Of a stretch of 64,000 nt of DNA, positions 7,921 to 17,385 are shown piece after piece. Source of the stretch: Acidobacteriaceae bacterium TAA 166 (GTDB lineage: Bacteria > Acidobacteriota > Terriglobia > Terriglobales > Acidobacteriaceae). Below the pieces are notes generated by a model, which did no database searches, was not told where the DNA came from, and saw nothing but the letters and a program-made list of their open reading frames with translations. Within the stretch, counting starts at the first letter, position 1, and each line of letters begins with the position of its first letter. Location of the stretch: assembly GCA_000421065.1 (NCBI GenBank), contig ATWD01000002.1, positions 124,001 to 188,000 on the forward strand. Reading direction: 5' to 3'. The position numbers and the translations under genes are program-made.

Positions 7921-9356
7921 ACGAGCCCCATCCCCCAAAGGACGCGCGGGCTTCGATCGCAGTCGACCTGGGAGCGGAGAGCTGTCGCGTCAGTCTTCTG
8001 CGCTGGCAGAACGGTTCGCCCGAGACCCAGCTCGTGCATCGGTTCAGCAACGGTCCGGTGCAGCGCCAGGACGGCCTGCACTGGCCGCTGAGCTCCATCG
8101 TCGAAGGCGTGGAAGAAGGTCTGCGCAAGTGCGCCGATCTAGCCCCGGAGGGCATCCGTTCCATCGCGGTCGACGGATGGGCGGTCGACTACGCCTGCCT
8201 GGATGCGGAAGGCGTCGCTGTCGCCGAGCCCTTCTGCTATCGCGACGAGCGCAACGTTCATGCCGAGGCAGAGCTACATCAACGCATCTCGGCTGAGCGC
8301 GTGCGCGAGATCACCGGGGTCCAGCAGCTCTCCATCAACACCCTCTATCAGCTCTACGCCGATCGTCTCGTAGGCTATCCTCCCTCGCGCTGGCTCAACC
8401 TGCCCGAGTATATGCTCGCTCTCCTCGGAGGAGCTCCTGTAGCCGAGTTCACCAACGCCACCCACACCCAGCTCATCGACCTCCACACCCGACAGTGGAG
8501 CGATGAGCTCTTCCGCGCCGCCGGTCTCGACATCGGCAATGCCGCAAAGATCGTCCACCCCGGCACCCGCATCGGAATGCTGACCGGACCCTTGCAGCAG
8601 CTCTCTGCATTCCACGACACGCAGCTCATCGCGCCCGCCTGCCACGATACCGCCTCCGCCATCGCAGGCATTCCGGCGCTCGGCGACGACTGGGCCTACA
8701 TCAGCTCCGGAACCTGGTCGCTCGTCGGAGCCCTCACCGAACGCCCCGTTGAAACTCCCGCAGTCCGCGCCGACAACTTCACCAACCTCGGAGCCGCCGG
8801 CGGAGCCAACTGCTTCCACAAAAACGTCAACGGCATGTGGCTCATCAAGCAGTGCGAAAACTTCTGGGCCGGGCAAGGCCATCAGCCCGGCATCGCCCAG
8901 CTGCTCCACTCCTGCGAAGATCTGCCCGCACCCTCCACGCTGCTCGACGTCGACGATCCCGATCTCCTGTTGATGGGCGAGATGCCGCAGCGCATCAACC
9001 GTCAGCTCGTCGCCAAGGGAGCCGCCGCGCTCGACGAATCGCCTGCGGGCGCGCCCACCTTCGTCTCGCTCATCCTGCACAGCCTCGCCGCGCGATACGC
9101 CGAGGTGCTCACGCGTCTGCAGCAGCACACAGGCAAGCATCTCCGCCGCCTCTTCATCGTCGGAGGAGGCTCGCAGAACCAGCTTCTCAACCGCCTCACC
9201 GCACAGTCTACCGGCCTCGAGGTCTGCTGCGGCTCGGTCGAAAGCTCCACCCACGGCAACTTCGCCATTCAGCTCGCGGCGCTCGAGTGCTCGCACTCGC
9301 CGGACTCGCCCGAGTTCGCGGCGGAGATCTACGCCTGGGCCAAGAAACTCTCGTAA
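7917..9356 (+). CDS. rhaB: L-rhamnulokinase
   Basis: A 479-residue FGGY-family sugar kinase that phosphorylates L-rhamnulose at C1 to supply RhaEW. The start is the ATG at 7917, which overlaps the rhaEW stop by four bases; longer frames run into rhaEW coding sequence. Visible landmarks are the N-terminal phosphate-binding strand (IAVDLGAESCRVSL), the sugar-site SIAVDGWAVDY, the second ATPase motif YISSGTWSLVG, and the adenosine motif IVGGGSQNQLLN near the C-terminus. With rhaI and rhaEW this completes the phosphorylative route from rhamnose to DHAP plus lactate. Confidence 0.92.
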   Translation: MNEPHPPKDARASIAVDLGAESCRVSLLRWQNGSPETQLVHRFSNGPVQRQDGLHWPLSSIVEGVEEGLRKCADLAPEGIRSIAVDGWAVDYACLDAEGVAVAEPFCYRDERNVHAEAELHQRISAERVREITGVQQLSINTLYQLYADRLVGYPPSRWLNLPEYMLALLGGAPVAEFTNATHTQLIDLHTRQWSDELFRAAGLDIGNAAKIVHPGTRIGMLTGPLQQLSAFHDTQLIAPACHDTASAIAGIPALGDDWAYISSGTWSLVGALTERPVETPAVRADNFTNLGAAGGANCFHKNVNGMWLIKQCENFWAGQGHQPGIAQLLHSCEDLPAPSTLLDVDDPDLLLMGEMPQRINRQLVAKGAAALDESPAGAPTFVSLILHSLAARYAEVLTRLQQHTGKHLRRLFIVGGGSQNQLLNRLTAQSTGLEVCCGSVESSTHGNFAIQLAALECSHSPDSPEFAAEIYAWAKKLS

Positions 9357-9372
9357 ACCGAGGGAGTCAGTC

Positions 9373-12087
9373 ATGAATCGCATCGCACAAGGTTCGATGA
9401 ACCGCATCCTCCGTCTCCTCGCCGGAGCTCTGATCTCCGCCTCTCTCTCCGGCCAGACCCCAGCCCAAACGATCGATCAGCTCGGTCAGACCTTCCTCTC
9501 GCCGCCCAATGACGCTCGCCCCATGATGCGCTGGTGGTGGTTCGGTCCCGCCGTCACCAAAGAAGAGATCGCCCGCGAGATCCACCAGATGCACGACGGA
9601 GGTATCGGGGGCTTCGAGCTAGCCTCCGTCTATCCGCTCGCCCTCGACGACCCGCGCAAGGGAGTCCACAATCTTCGCTACGGCTCCCCCGAGATGGTCG
9701 ACATGCTGCGATACGCACAGCAGCAGGGCCGCGCCCTCGGCATGCGCGTCGATCTCACCTTAGGCAGCGGCTGGCCCTTCGGTGGCCCCCACATCCCCAT
9801 CGAACAATCCGCAGGCCGCCTGAAGATCGTAGCCGTGCAGCTTCCGGCCGCCAAACTTCCCGAGCTCGCCGCCGGCGAAACTTCGGTCGCCGCCTTCATC
9901 GCAAAAGGGACCCCCAAGCAATACGAAGCCGCAGGCGCAAAGCAGATCCCGTTTCCCAGCACAACCAGCGACCTCCCCGCCTCCAGCGAGCCGCAGGTCG
10001 CGCTCTTCTTCATCAGCAGCCACACCCGCCAGATGGTAAAGCGCGCCGCCGTCGGTGGCGAAGGCTACGTCCTCGACCACATGTCGCATGAGGCCATCAA
10101 CAACCATCTCCACGTCGTCGGCGATGCATTGCTCAGCGGCTTCACCGACGCCCCGCCCTACGCCATCTTCTCCGATTCGCTCGAGGTCTACGGCAGCGAC
10201 TGGACCCTCCACCTGCCGGAGGAGTTCAAAAAGCGCCGAGGCTACGACCTCATCCCTCACCTCCCCGAGCTCGCCGTCGGCGGCACTCCCCAGTCCGAGG
10301 CCATTCGCCACGACTGGGCCGTGACCCTCTCCGATCTCGTCCGCGAAGAGTATCTCCGTCCGCTCTCCGAGTACGCCACCGCCCATCACACGCGCTTCCG
10401 CTCCCAGACCTACGGATCGCCCGCGGCCACGCTCAGCGACGAGCGCATCCCCCAGCTCGCCGAAGGCGAAGGCCCGCAGTGGAACACCTTCTCCTTCACG
10501 CGCTGGGCCTCCTCCGCAAATCATCTCTTCGGCAACAACGTCACCTCTGCCGAGACCTTCACCTGGCTGCACTCGCCCGCCTTCCGCGCCACCCCGCTCG
10601 ACATGAAGGCCGAAGCAGACCGCATGTTTGTTGAGGGGATCAATCAAATCATCGGTCACGGCTGGCCCTACTCGCCTCCTTACGCCACCGAGCCCGGCTA
10701 CTCGCTCTACGCTGCCGCCGTCTTCGATGCGCATAATCCGTGGTGGCCGGTCATGCCTGAAATCACACGCTATCTTCAGCGTGTCAGCTGGATGCTGCGC
10801 CAGGGGGAGCCCGCAAACGACGTCGCCATTCTCCTTCCCGAAGACGATGCTCAATCGGATTTCGCGCCCGGGCACGTCTCCGTCACCGACGGCATGAAGG
10901 AGAGGATTACTCTCACCCTCATGCAGGCGATCCTCAACACAGGACACAACGTCGATTACGTCGACGGTCCTGCGCTCGCCGATCTCCATCATCACGCGCT
11001 CCTTATCGTTCCTCCCACAAAGCGCATTCAGCTCAGCGCGATCGAGCGTGTCGCTACCTACGCAAAGAGCGGAGGCAAGATCATCTTCCTCGGCGAACTT
11101 CCTTCCTCGGCACCTGGTCTTACTGGCGCGAGCGATACGCCGAAGATCCAGGCTGCAGTTCAGCAACTCCTGGGATCCGCGGTTCATATCGATACGGAGG
11201 CTGAACTGCCTGAAGCCATCAACCGCACGATTCAGCCCGACCTCGATGTGCATACCGCGAGCGGTGCACTCGGATTTCTGCATCGGCACCTGAAGGACGC
11301 GGACATCTATTTCATCGCCAACACCTCCCCCGAGCCGCAAACCTTTCCTCTGCATGCGAACAGCCCCTACCAGCACGCTGAATGGTGGGACCCGGAGAAG
11401 GGAACCAAGACTTACGCCTTTCTCGGAGAATCGGTGACCCTCGAACCCTATGGATCCCGTCTGTTGGTACTGCGCAATGAGACCTCAGCGTCGGGGACGA
11501 AAAGCCCAGCAAAAGCTTCCAATGTTGGGGAACCGATCGTACTCACGCACTGGTCGGCGGAGTTTCCCGGATCGGCGGGTTCGCCCAAGCTTCCCTCGCA
11601 GACCGATGTCGATACCGTCTGGAGCAACGACTCCGCCTCAAAGTTTTACTCCGGCGAGGTGCGCTATCGCACCAGCTTCGACTCTCCATCCATAAACAAG
11701 GGCAGGCAAGTCGTTCTGCACTTCGCGGATGGAAAAGCTCTCTCCGATGCGCAACCGGGTAAGAACGGCATGCGTGCTTGGTACGATCCTCCGATCCGCG
11801 AGGCCGCCGTTATCTATCTCGAGGGCAAACGAGTGGGATCGCTCTGGCACCCACCTTATGATCTCGATCTGACGAACTTTGTTCATGCGGGAAAAAACAC
11901 GCTGGAGATTCGTGTCTACAATACGGCGATCAACGAGCTCGCCGGTCAATCCCCACGCGACTACACGGCATTGAAGGCAAAGTATGGCGACCGGTTCCAG
12001 ATGCAGGACATGGAGAATCTACAGCCCGTGCCCTCGGGCATCTTCGGTCAGGTCGAGATTCAGTCTCGCCTGGAGATGGCCAGGTAA
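9373..12087 (+). CDS. Secreted GH106-like alpha-L-rhamnosidase
   Basis: A 904-residue protein 16 bp after rhaB. The ATG at 9373 follows a GAGGGAG site by about 6 nt; an in-frame ATG at 9397 would give a cleaner signal peptide (NRILRLLAGALISASLSG). After the signal come MMRWWWFGPAVTKEEIAREI and GGIGGFELASVYP, then LGSGWPFGGPHIP, the pattern of the GH106 barrel. The last ~200 residues look like a beta-sandwich sugar-binding domain. GH106 enzymes release L-rhamnose from rhamnogalacturonan, other plant polysaccharides or glycosides. The position at the end of the rhamnose operon supports that role and suggests the enzyme provides the sugar outside the cytoplasm. Family assignment is from motif memory, not a search. 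Confidence 0.75.
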   Translation: MNRIAQGSMNRILRLLAGALISASLSGQTPAQTIDQLGQTFLSPPNDARPMMRWWWFGPAVTKEEIAREIHQMHDGGIGGFELASVYPLALDDPRKGVHNLRYGSPEMVDMLRYAQQQGRALGMRVDLTLGSGWPFGGPHIPIEQSAGRLKIVAVQLPAAKLPELAAGETSVAAFIAKGTPKQYEAAGAKQIPFPSTTSDLPASSEPQVALFFISSHTRQMVKRAAVGGEGYVLDHMSHEAINNHLHVVGDALLSGFTDAPPYAIFSDSLEVYGSDWTLHLPEEFKKRRGYDLIPHLPELAVGGTPQSEAIRHDWAVTLSDLVREEYLRPLSEYATAHHTRFRSQTYGSPAATLSDERIPQLAEGEGPQWNTFSFTRWASSANHLFGNNVTSAETFTWLHSPAFRATPLDMKAEADRMFVEGINQIIGHGWPYSPPYATEPGYSLYAAAVFDAHNPWWPVMPEITRYLQRVSWMLRQGEPANDVAILLPEDDAQSDFAPGHVSVTDGMKERITLTLMQAILNTGHNVDYVDGPALADLHHHALLIVPPTKRIQLSAIERVATYAKSGGKIIFLGELPSSAPGLTGASDTPKIQAAVQQLLGSAVHIDTEAELPEAINRTIQPDLDVHTASGALGFLHRHLKDADIYFIANTSPEPQTFPLHANSPYQHAEWWDPEKGTKTYAFLGESVTLEPYGSRLLVLRNETSASGTKSPAKASNVGEPIVLTHWSAEFPGSAGSPKLPSQTDVDTVWSNDSASKFYSGEVRYRTSFDSPSINKGRQVVLHFADGKALSDAQPGKNGMRAWYDPPIREAAVIYLEGKRVGSLWHPPYDLDLTNFVHAGKNTLEIRVYNTAINELAGQSPRDYTALKAKYGDRFQMQDMENLQPVPSGIFGQVEIQSRLEMAR

Positions 12088-12409
12088 CCATTGATCTCGT
12101 CTTTGATGGTTACCGCGTTAGGCCGGCGATGCTCTGAGGAAGAGAGGCTGGGGAGCAATCTGCCGAAGGCAAGAGAGAAGAAAACTGCGGGTATTTCTGA
12201 ATTTCCTAAAATAAAATCCATACTCGTTGGAAAATGAGGGGATAATGAGAGTCAAATTGCCAGGCCCGGAATCTGAGGCTGCAAACGACCCCCGGGCCCT
12301 TTTTGTTCTCTTCCGGAACCAAGCCGCTACCGTATCTCCATAGTGATAGACAGCGGCTCGGAACATCGGTGCTGCCAGAGCTCCTTCCAGGCGAGGCTAG
12401 GACGACCAT
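12088..12409. other. Intergenic region after the rhamnose cluster
   Basis: A 322-bp gap with no convincing gene on either strand. It contains one terminator-like hairpin (12263-12305) and must hold the promoter of the following GGDEF-EAL gene. I see no repeat or RNA gene in it. Confidence 0.6.
12263..12305 (+). terminator. Terminator-like stem-loop
   Basis: GGCCCGG (12263-12269) pairs with CCGGGCC (12292-12298) across a 22-nt loop and is followed by CTTTTTG. The long loop and distance of 175 bp from the rhamnosidase stop make it only a moderate candidate for the end of the rhamnose operon. Confidence 0.4.
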
Positions 12410-14611
12410 ATGGAGCATCCCAATGACTGGGTGACAGAGGCGGAGCGCCGTGAAGAGTTGCGTCTTCTCTCTCTGGCGGTGAATGAGACCGATCGCGCGG
12501 TCATGGTCCTGAATGAAGATCGACGTATCGTCTATCTCAATCGCGCCTTTACGCAGATGTTCGGATACTCGCGCGAAGAAGCTCTCGGCAATAGCCCTAT
12601 CGCTCTTTTGACGGGCAGGAATACAGACCCACATACGATCAAGCGGATTCAAGAACAGGCCCGGGAGCCCGACAGCTTTCATGGGGAGATGTTGTTCTAT
12701 TCCAAGGACCGCCGCGAGATCTGGGTCTCAGGCAGCGTAAATCCTGTTCTGGATGAAGGTGGTAGGGTCAAGAACCTTGTCGTAGTGCTCGCGGATATTA
12801 CCGAAACGCGCAAGATTCAGAGGTTGCAGCGCCTGGTTCTAGAAGCGATCGTGGAGGGAGCTTCTCTGGCGCAGGTCGCTGACCTGTTATGCCGCCAAGT
12901 GGAAGAGATTGCACCGGAGGTGCTCTGTTCGATGGTGCTGGTCGATGAGGAGGGCAGGTTGCACCCGTTGGCCAACCCAAGCCTTCCCGAGGCCTATGCC
13001 GCGATATTGGACGGCATAAAAATCGGCGAAAATATGGGCTCCTGTGGTACGGCCGTTTACCTGGGAGAGGCTGTATGCGTGACGGACATCGAAACCGATC
13101 CTCGCTGGAAGGGGCACAGCGATGTGGTGCTTCCCTATGGCCTGCGCGCCTGCTGGTCCTCGCCGATCAAGATGCGGGACGGTCGGATTGCTGGAACCTT
13201 TGCCTTTTATTACCGCGAGAGACGAGGCCCTAGCCCGCTCCATAAAGAGCTGGTCCTGGCCTGTGTTCATCTTTGTATGCTGGCGATCGAGCAGAATGAG
13301 GTGAGGCAGCAGCTTGAGCGCCTCTCCCGTTTCGATTCCTTGACGGGGCTTCCGAATCGGACCTCTTTTTATGAGATGGCGGGAGAGATTCTCGAACAGG
13401 GCGAGGTGGCTTTCTTCTCCTTGGACATCGACCACTTCAAGGATGTGAACAGCACCCTGGGGCATGCTGCAGGCGAGCGAGTGTTGTTGGAGATCGCGCA
13501 TCGGCTGCTCAAACTGCTTCAGCCGCCCGCGGTGCTCGCCAGGGCGGCGGGCGATTCGTTCGTAGCCGCGATCCCGCAATGCAACGGGCCGCGGGCTTCG
13601 ATGGTGGCGGACGGAATTCTGGAGCTCTTGCGAGAACCTGTAGAGGTGACAGGAGTTACCTTGACCATCTCGGCAAGCGTCGGGATCAGCATCGCGAAAG
13701 ATGGAAATGGGTCGCCGCAGGTCATGGTGGAGCAGGCTTCGACTGCGATGCATGAGGCAAAGAAGTCGGGCCGCGCGGGATACCACTTTTACAGTCCGGA
13801 GATGAATTCGCTGACGCAGGAACGATTGCTGCTTGGAACGGCGCTGCGAGCGGCAATTGTCAGCGGACAATTGAGCCTGAACTACCAACCTCAACTCCGG
13901 TTGAAGACGATGAAGTTAATTGGGGTAGAGGCTCTCATCCGCTGGAGCGATCCGGTGCGGGGGGAGATCCTTCCGGAACAGTTCATTCCTCTCGCAGAAG
14001 AGATCGGACAGATCGAGACGATCGGATGCTGGTCCCTGCGCGAGGCATGCAGGCAGCTGGCCTTGTGGAGAGAGCAGGGGATTCCGATCTCGACCATCTC
14101 GGTCAACCTCTCTCCGTTGCACTTCCGCAGCCCGAGTCTGCCCCCATTCGTGAGGAACCTTTTGAAGGAGTACAACATCTCGCCCGGCCACCTGACATTG
14201 GAGATCACCGAGGGCGTGATGATGAGCCCTCGCTCGGAGAGCCTCGAGCGGATGATGGAGCTGCACGAGATTGGGGTCGGGATCTCGATGGACGACTTCG
14301 GCACAGGCTTCTCCAGCCTGTCCCGGCTGACCCGGCTTCCCATCACGGAGCTGAAGTTGGATCGCAGTTTTATGAGGAACTTCGAGAGCGATCCCGGAGC
14401 GCAGGCCGTCGCCACGGCGGTAATCCGGATCGGACAGAGCCTGGGAATGACCGTGATCGCGGAAGGCGTGGAGACCGAGGCGCAGGCAAGTCTTCTGGCG
14501 AAGCTGGGATGCGATGCCGTGCAGGGATATCTCTATGGTTTTCCGATGTCGGCGGCGGATTTGGAGCGATGGGTGGAGTCTCCTTTGCACTCTGTGGATA
14601 TCCCGCAATAA
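12410..14611 (+). CDS. PAS-GAF-GGDEF-EAL protein, probable c-di-GMP phosphodiesterase
   Basis: A 733-residue cytoplasmic signalling protein with no membrane segment. A PAS domain spans about 15-140 (NRAFTQMFGYSREEALG), a GAF domain about 145-290 (GENMGSCGTAVYLGEAV), a GGDEF domain about 300-465 and an EAL domain about 475-720. The GGDEF signature is degenerate: the loop reads ARAAGDSF, so cyclase activity is unlikely. The EAL site is complete, with EALIRW, the Asn of SVNLSP, the Glu of LEITEG, MDDFGTGFSSL, the Lys of ELKLDRSF and IAEGVETEAQ. It therefore probably hydrolyses c-di-GMP under PAS/GAF control. The ligand of the sensors cannot be read from sequence. It stands alone, with an AGGAC site before the ATG. 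Confidence 0.88.
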   Translation: MEHPNDWVTEAERREELRLLSLAVNETDRAVMVLNEDRRIVYLNRAFTQMFGYSREEALGNSPIALLTGRNTDPHTIKRIQEQAREPDSFHGEMLFYSKDRREIWVSGSVNPVLDEGGRVKNLVVVLADITETRKIQRLQRLVLEAIVEGASLAQVADLLCRQVEEIAPEVLCSMVLVDEEGRLHPLANPSLPEAYAAILDGIKIGENMGSCGTAVYLGEAVCVTDIETDPRWKGHSDVVLPYGLRACWSSPIKMRDGRIAGTFAFYYRERRGPSPLHKELVLACVHLCMLAIEQNEVRQQLERLSRFDSLTGLPNRTSFYEMAGEILEQGEVAFFSLDIDHFKDVNSTLGHAAGERVLLEIAHRLLKLLQPPAVLARAAGDSFVAAIPQCNGPRASMVADGILELLREPVEVTGVTLTISASVGISIAKDGNGSPQVMVEQASTAMHEAKKSGRAGYHFYSPEMNSLTQERLLLGTALRAAIVSGQLSLNYQPQLRLKTMKLIGVEALIRWSDPVRGEILPEQFIPLAEEIGQIETIGCWSLREACRQLALWREQGIPISTISVNLSPLHFRSPSLPPFVRNLLKEYNISPGHLTLEITEGVMMSPRSESLERMMELHEIGVGISMDDFGTGFSSLSRLTRLPITELKLDRSFMRNFESDPGAQAVATAVIRIGQSLGMTVIAEGVETEAQASLLAKLGCDAVQGYLYGFPMSAADLERWVESPLHSVDIPQ

Positions 14612-14647
14612 ATGTCATAAATGCGATATGGCCCCAATATATTGACA

Positions 14648-14676
14648 TTGACCCGTACATTGCCACTTGTTATAGT
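14648..14676 (+). promoter_or_regulatory. Sigma-70-type promoter of the nrdAB transcript
   Basis: A -35 TTGACC at 14648-14653 and a -10 TATAGT at 14671-14676 are separated by 17 bp. The expected start of transcription, near 14683, is immediately before the cobalamin riboswitch, which is where it should be. Confidence 0.6.
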
Positions 14677-14684
14677 GAGTGAAC

Positions 14685-14850
14685 TTCATGGTGTTCCTGG
14701 TTCTTGGGCCAGGACTGAAAAGGGAATCCGGTGAGAATCCGGAGCTGCCCCGCAGCGGTAAGCAGGAACGAACGCTTCACCTTGGCACTGGCCGAAGGGC
14801 TGGGAAGCCGAAGCAAGTAGGAAGCCTGCAGAGTCCGAAGACCTGCCATG
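14685..14850 (+). promoter_or_regulatory. Cobalamin (adenosylcobalamin) riboswitch
   Basis: The leader carries the conserved cobalamin aptamer blocks in the right order: AAAAGGGAATCCGGTGAGAA (about 14719-14738), then GCTGCCCCGCAGCGGTAA, a GGCACTGG segment, GGGAAGCCG, and a B12-box-like AGTCCGAAGACCTGCC ending at 14847. A GAAA-capped hairpin (CGTGCC/GGCACG) follows at about 14856-14872. It lies between a strong promoter and nrdA. The segment 3' of the aptamer has GGGGGAGG at about 14890 and CTCCCC just before the nrdA start codon, which could pair and affect ribosome access, so translational control is plausible. In this family, binding of the cofactor normally turns the downstream gene off. 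Confidence 0.9.
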
Positions 14851-14978
14851 GGTCGCGTGCCGAAAGGGCACGAACTTCACACGCCTTCGAGGGGGAGGTG
14901 CGGTGGTTGGGACCTGCGCGTGAACGTCGTGCGGGCGTCGGCCGCTTCATCCTGCTTCGGGGGCAGAGGGTACTCCCC

Positions 14979-17372
14979 ATGGCGGCAGCGCAGGCGACAC
15001 TGACAGAGCTCGATCCGAACTTTCCCCAAACAGAAGTGATTCCCCAGATGCAGGTTCGCAAGCGCAATGGAGCGCTCGAGCCGGTCGACGTGAACAAGAT
15101 TGTGCGCGCCGTGCAGCGATGCTGCCATGGCCTTCCGAACGTCGATGCCATCCGGGTTGCAAGTAAGACGATTGGAGGGCTCTTCGATGGAGCCTCGACG
15201 CGAGAGCTGGATTCGATCTCGATCCAGACGGCGGCGGCGCTGATCGCGGAGGAGCCGGAGTATTCGCGGCTCGCGGCGCGCTTGCTCCTGGCCACCATCG
15301 AGAAAGAGGTGGCGGGGCAGAACATCTATTCGTTCTCGCAATCGATCGAGGTGGGCAACCGTGAAGGCGTGGTCTCGAAGGACACGGCGGAGTTTGTGGC
15401 GGGGAACGCGCGCAAGCTGAACAGCGCCATCGACGACCGCCTCTCGGATAGCTTTGAATACTTCGGGCTGCGCACGGTCTACGACCGCTATCTGCTGCGC
15501 CACCCCATCACCCGGCAGGTGATCGAGTCGCCGCAGTACTTCTTCATGCGGGTCTCGGCGGGGCTTTCGACGCGCGTGAGCGAGGCGGTGGACTTCTATC
15601 GCCTGTTGGCTTCGCACGACTATCTGCCGAGTTCGCCGACGCTGTTCAACAGCGGAACGAAGCATTCGCAGATGTCCTCGTGCTATCTGCTGGATTCGCC
15701 GAAGGATTCGCTGGATGCGATCTATGACGCCTATAAGCAGATTGCGTTGTTGTCGAAGTTCTCAGGCGGAATCGGGCTGGCGTTTCATCGCGTGCGTTCG
15801 GAGGGATCGCTGATTCGGGCGACGAATGGCCTGTCGAACGGAATCGTTCCGTGGCTGCGTACGCTCGATGCATCGGTGGCTGCCGTCAATCAGGGAGGGA
15901 AGCGCAAAGGGGCCTGCTGCGTCTATCTGGAGCCGTGGCATGCGGATGTGGAGTCCTTCCTGGAGATGCGAGATAACACCGGCGACCAGGCACGCAGAAC
16001 CTACAACCTGAACCTCGCCAACTGGATTCCCGATCTCTTCATGCGGCGCGTGGACGAGGACGGGATGTGGTCGCTCTTCGATCCGAAGGTGGTTCCGTAT
16101 CTTCCCGATCTCTACGGGGAAGAGTTTGATCGCGCGTATGAGGAAGCAGAGGCTCAGCAGAGATACATGCGACAGGTGAAGGCGCGCGACCTCTACGCCC
16201 GCATGATGCGCACGTTGGCCGAGACTGGCAACGGGTGGATGGTCTTCAAGGATGCGTGTAATCAGAAGTGCAACCAGACCGGGCTGCCGGATAACGTGGT
16301 ACATCTCTCCAACCTGTGCACCGAGATTACAGAGGTGACGTCGTCTGCGGAGACGGCGGTGTGCAACCTGGGCTCGATCAATCTGGGGCGGCACATTACT
16401 GAAGGCGTGTTCGACTTCGAGAAGCTGGCGGCGACGGTCCGTCACGCAGTGCCGATGCTCGATCGCGTGATCGACATCAACTACTACCCGGTTCCGCAGG
16501 CTGCGTCGGCCAATAGTCGCTGGCGTCCGGTGGGGCTCGGCGTGATGGGGCTGCAGGATGTGTTCTTCCAGCTGCGGCTGGCCTTCGACTCTCCCGAGGC
16601 GAGAAAGCTCTCGGCGAAGATTCAGGAGGAGATCTACTTCCACGCACTGGCGGTCTCCTGCGAGCTGGCCGAGCGAAACGGAGCCTATGCTGCCTTCCCC
16701 GAGTCGCGCGCCGCGAAGGGTGAGTTCCAGTTCGATCTCTGGAGCACGACGCCCGAGAGCATGGAGCGATGGGAGGCTTTGCGTGATCGTATTCGCAGAT
16801 CTGGACTGCGGAATTCTCTGATGATCGCAATCGCTCCCACGGCGACCATCGCCTCGATCGTGGGTTGCTATGAGTGCATCGAGCCCCAGATCTCGAACCT
16901 GTTCAAGCGCGAGACGCTCTCGGGCGAGTTTATGCAGATCAATCGCTACCTGGTGCTGGAGCTGAAGCAGCTCGGCCTGTGGTCGGAGGCGATGCGGACC
17001 CGCATTAAATTGGCCGAGGGTTCGATCCAGGGCATCGAGGAGATTCCCGAAGATGTGCGCCTGATCTATCGCACGGTCTGGGAGGTCCCGATGCGTTCGC
17101 TCATCGACATGGCGGCGGATCGTGGGGCTTACATCGATCAGAGCCAGTCGTTGAATCTGTTTGCGGAGTCTCCAAACATCGGAAGGCTGAGCTCGATGTA
17201 TATGTACGCGTGGAAGCGCGGCATCAAGACGACCTACTACCTGAGATCGCGGCCGGCTACCAGGATCGCGAAGACGACGGTTGCGTCGACCAGAAGCGTG
17301 CCTTCGATCAACGCGACCGCGAGTGTAGCCTGCTCGCTCGACAACCCAGAGACCTGCGAAGCCTGCCAGTAA
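14979..17372 (+). CDS. nrdA: Class Ia ribonucleoside-diphosphate reductase, alpha subunit
   Basis: A 797-residue catalytic subunit that reduces NDPs to dNDPs with the radical delivered by NrdB. I start at the ATG at 14979, since the upstream open frame runs through the riboswitch. An N-terminal ATP-cone (from VRKRNGALEPVDVNKIV, about residue 20) implies dATP feedback control. Active-site landmarks match E. coli NrdA: MSSCYLL (first redox Cys), SNLCTEI (Asn, radical Cys, Glu) and AVCNLGSINL (second redox Cys), and a C-terminal CEAC pair at the tail for re-reduction by thioredoxin or glutaredoxin. It is followed after 13 bp by nrdB. Expression is under the upstream B12 riboswitch, although this enzyme does not need B12. 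Confidence 0.95.
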   Translation: MAAAQATLTELDPNFPQTEVIPQMQVRKRNGALEPVDVNKIVRAVQRCCHGLPNVDAIRVASKTIGGLFDGASTRELDSISIQTAAALIAEEPEYSRLAARLLLATIEKEVAGQNIYSFSQSIEVGNREGVVSKDTAEFVAGNARKLNSAIDDRLSDSFEYFGLRTVYDRYLLRHPITRQVIESPQYFFMRVSAGLSTRVSEAVDFYRLLASHDYLPSSPTLFNSGTKHSQMSSCYLLDSPKDSLDAIYDAYKQIALLSKFSGGIGLAFHRVRSEGSLIRATNGLSNGIVPWLRTLDASVAAVNQGGKRKGACCVYLEPWHADVESFLEMRDNTGDQARRTYNLNLANWIPDLFMRRVDEDGMWSLFDPKVVPYLPDLYGEEFDRAYEEAEAQQRYMRQVKARDLYARMMRTLAETGNGWMVFKDACNQKCNQTGLPDNVVHLSNLCTEITEVTSSAETAVCNLGSINLGRHITEGVFDFEKLAATVRHAVPMLDRVIDINYYPVPQAASANSRWRPVGLGVMGLQDVFFQLRLAFDSPEARKLSAKIQEEIYFHALAVSCELAERNGAYAAFPESRAAKGEFQFDLWSTTPESMERWEALRDRIRRSGLRNSLMIAIAPTATIASIVGCYECIEPQISNLFKRETLSGEFMQINRYLVLELKQLGLWSEAMRTRIKLAEGSIQGIEEIPEDVRLIYRTVWEVPMRSLIDMAADRGAYIDQSQSLNLFAESPNIGRLSSMYMYAWKRGIKTTYYLRSRPATRIAKTTVASTRSVPSINATASVACSLDNPETCEACQ

Positions 17373-17385
17373 AAAGGAGAAAAAG

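Noticed and set aside
5635..7938. A 767-codon open frame on the minus strand
   Set aside because: It is the antisense shadow of rhaEW. The protein is dominated by Gly, Asp, Glu and Val, with no motif, while the plus-strand frame has complete aldolase and SDR motifs.
9760..11376. A 538-codon minus-strand frame opposite the rhamnosidase
   Set aside because: No ribosome-binding site or motif; the opposite strand has GH106 landmarks.
14679..14978. Extension of nrdA to an ATG-less start at 14679 (897 codons)
   Set aside because: The added 100 codons run straight through the cobalamin aptamer and have no conserved NrdA sequence. The ATG at 14979 gives a normal ATP-cone N-terminus.
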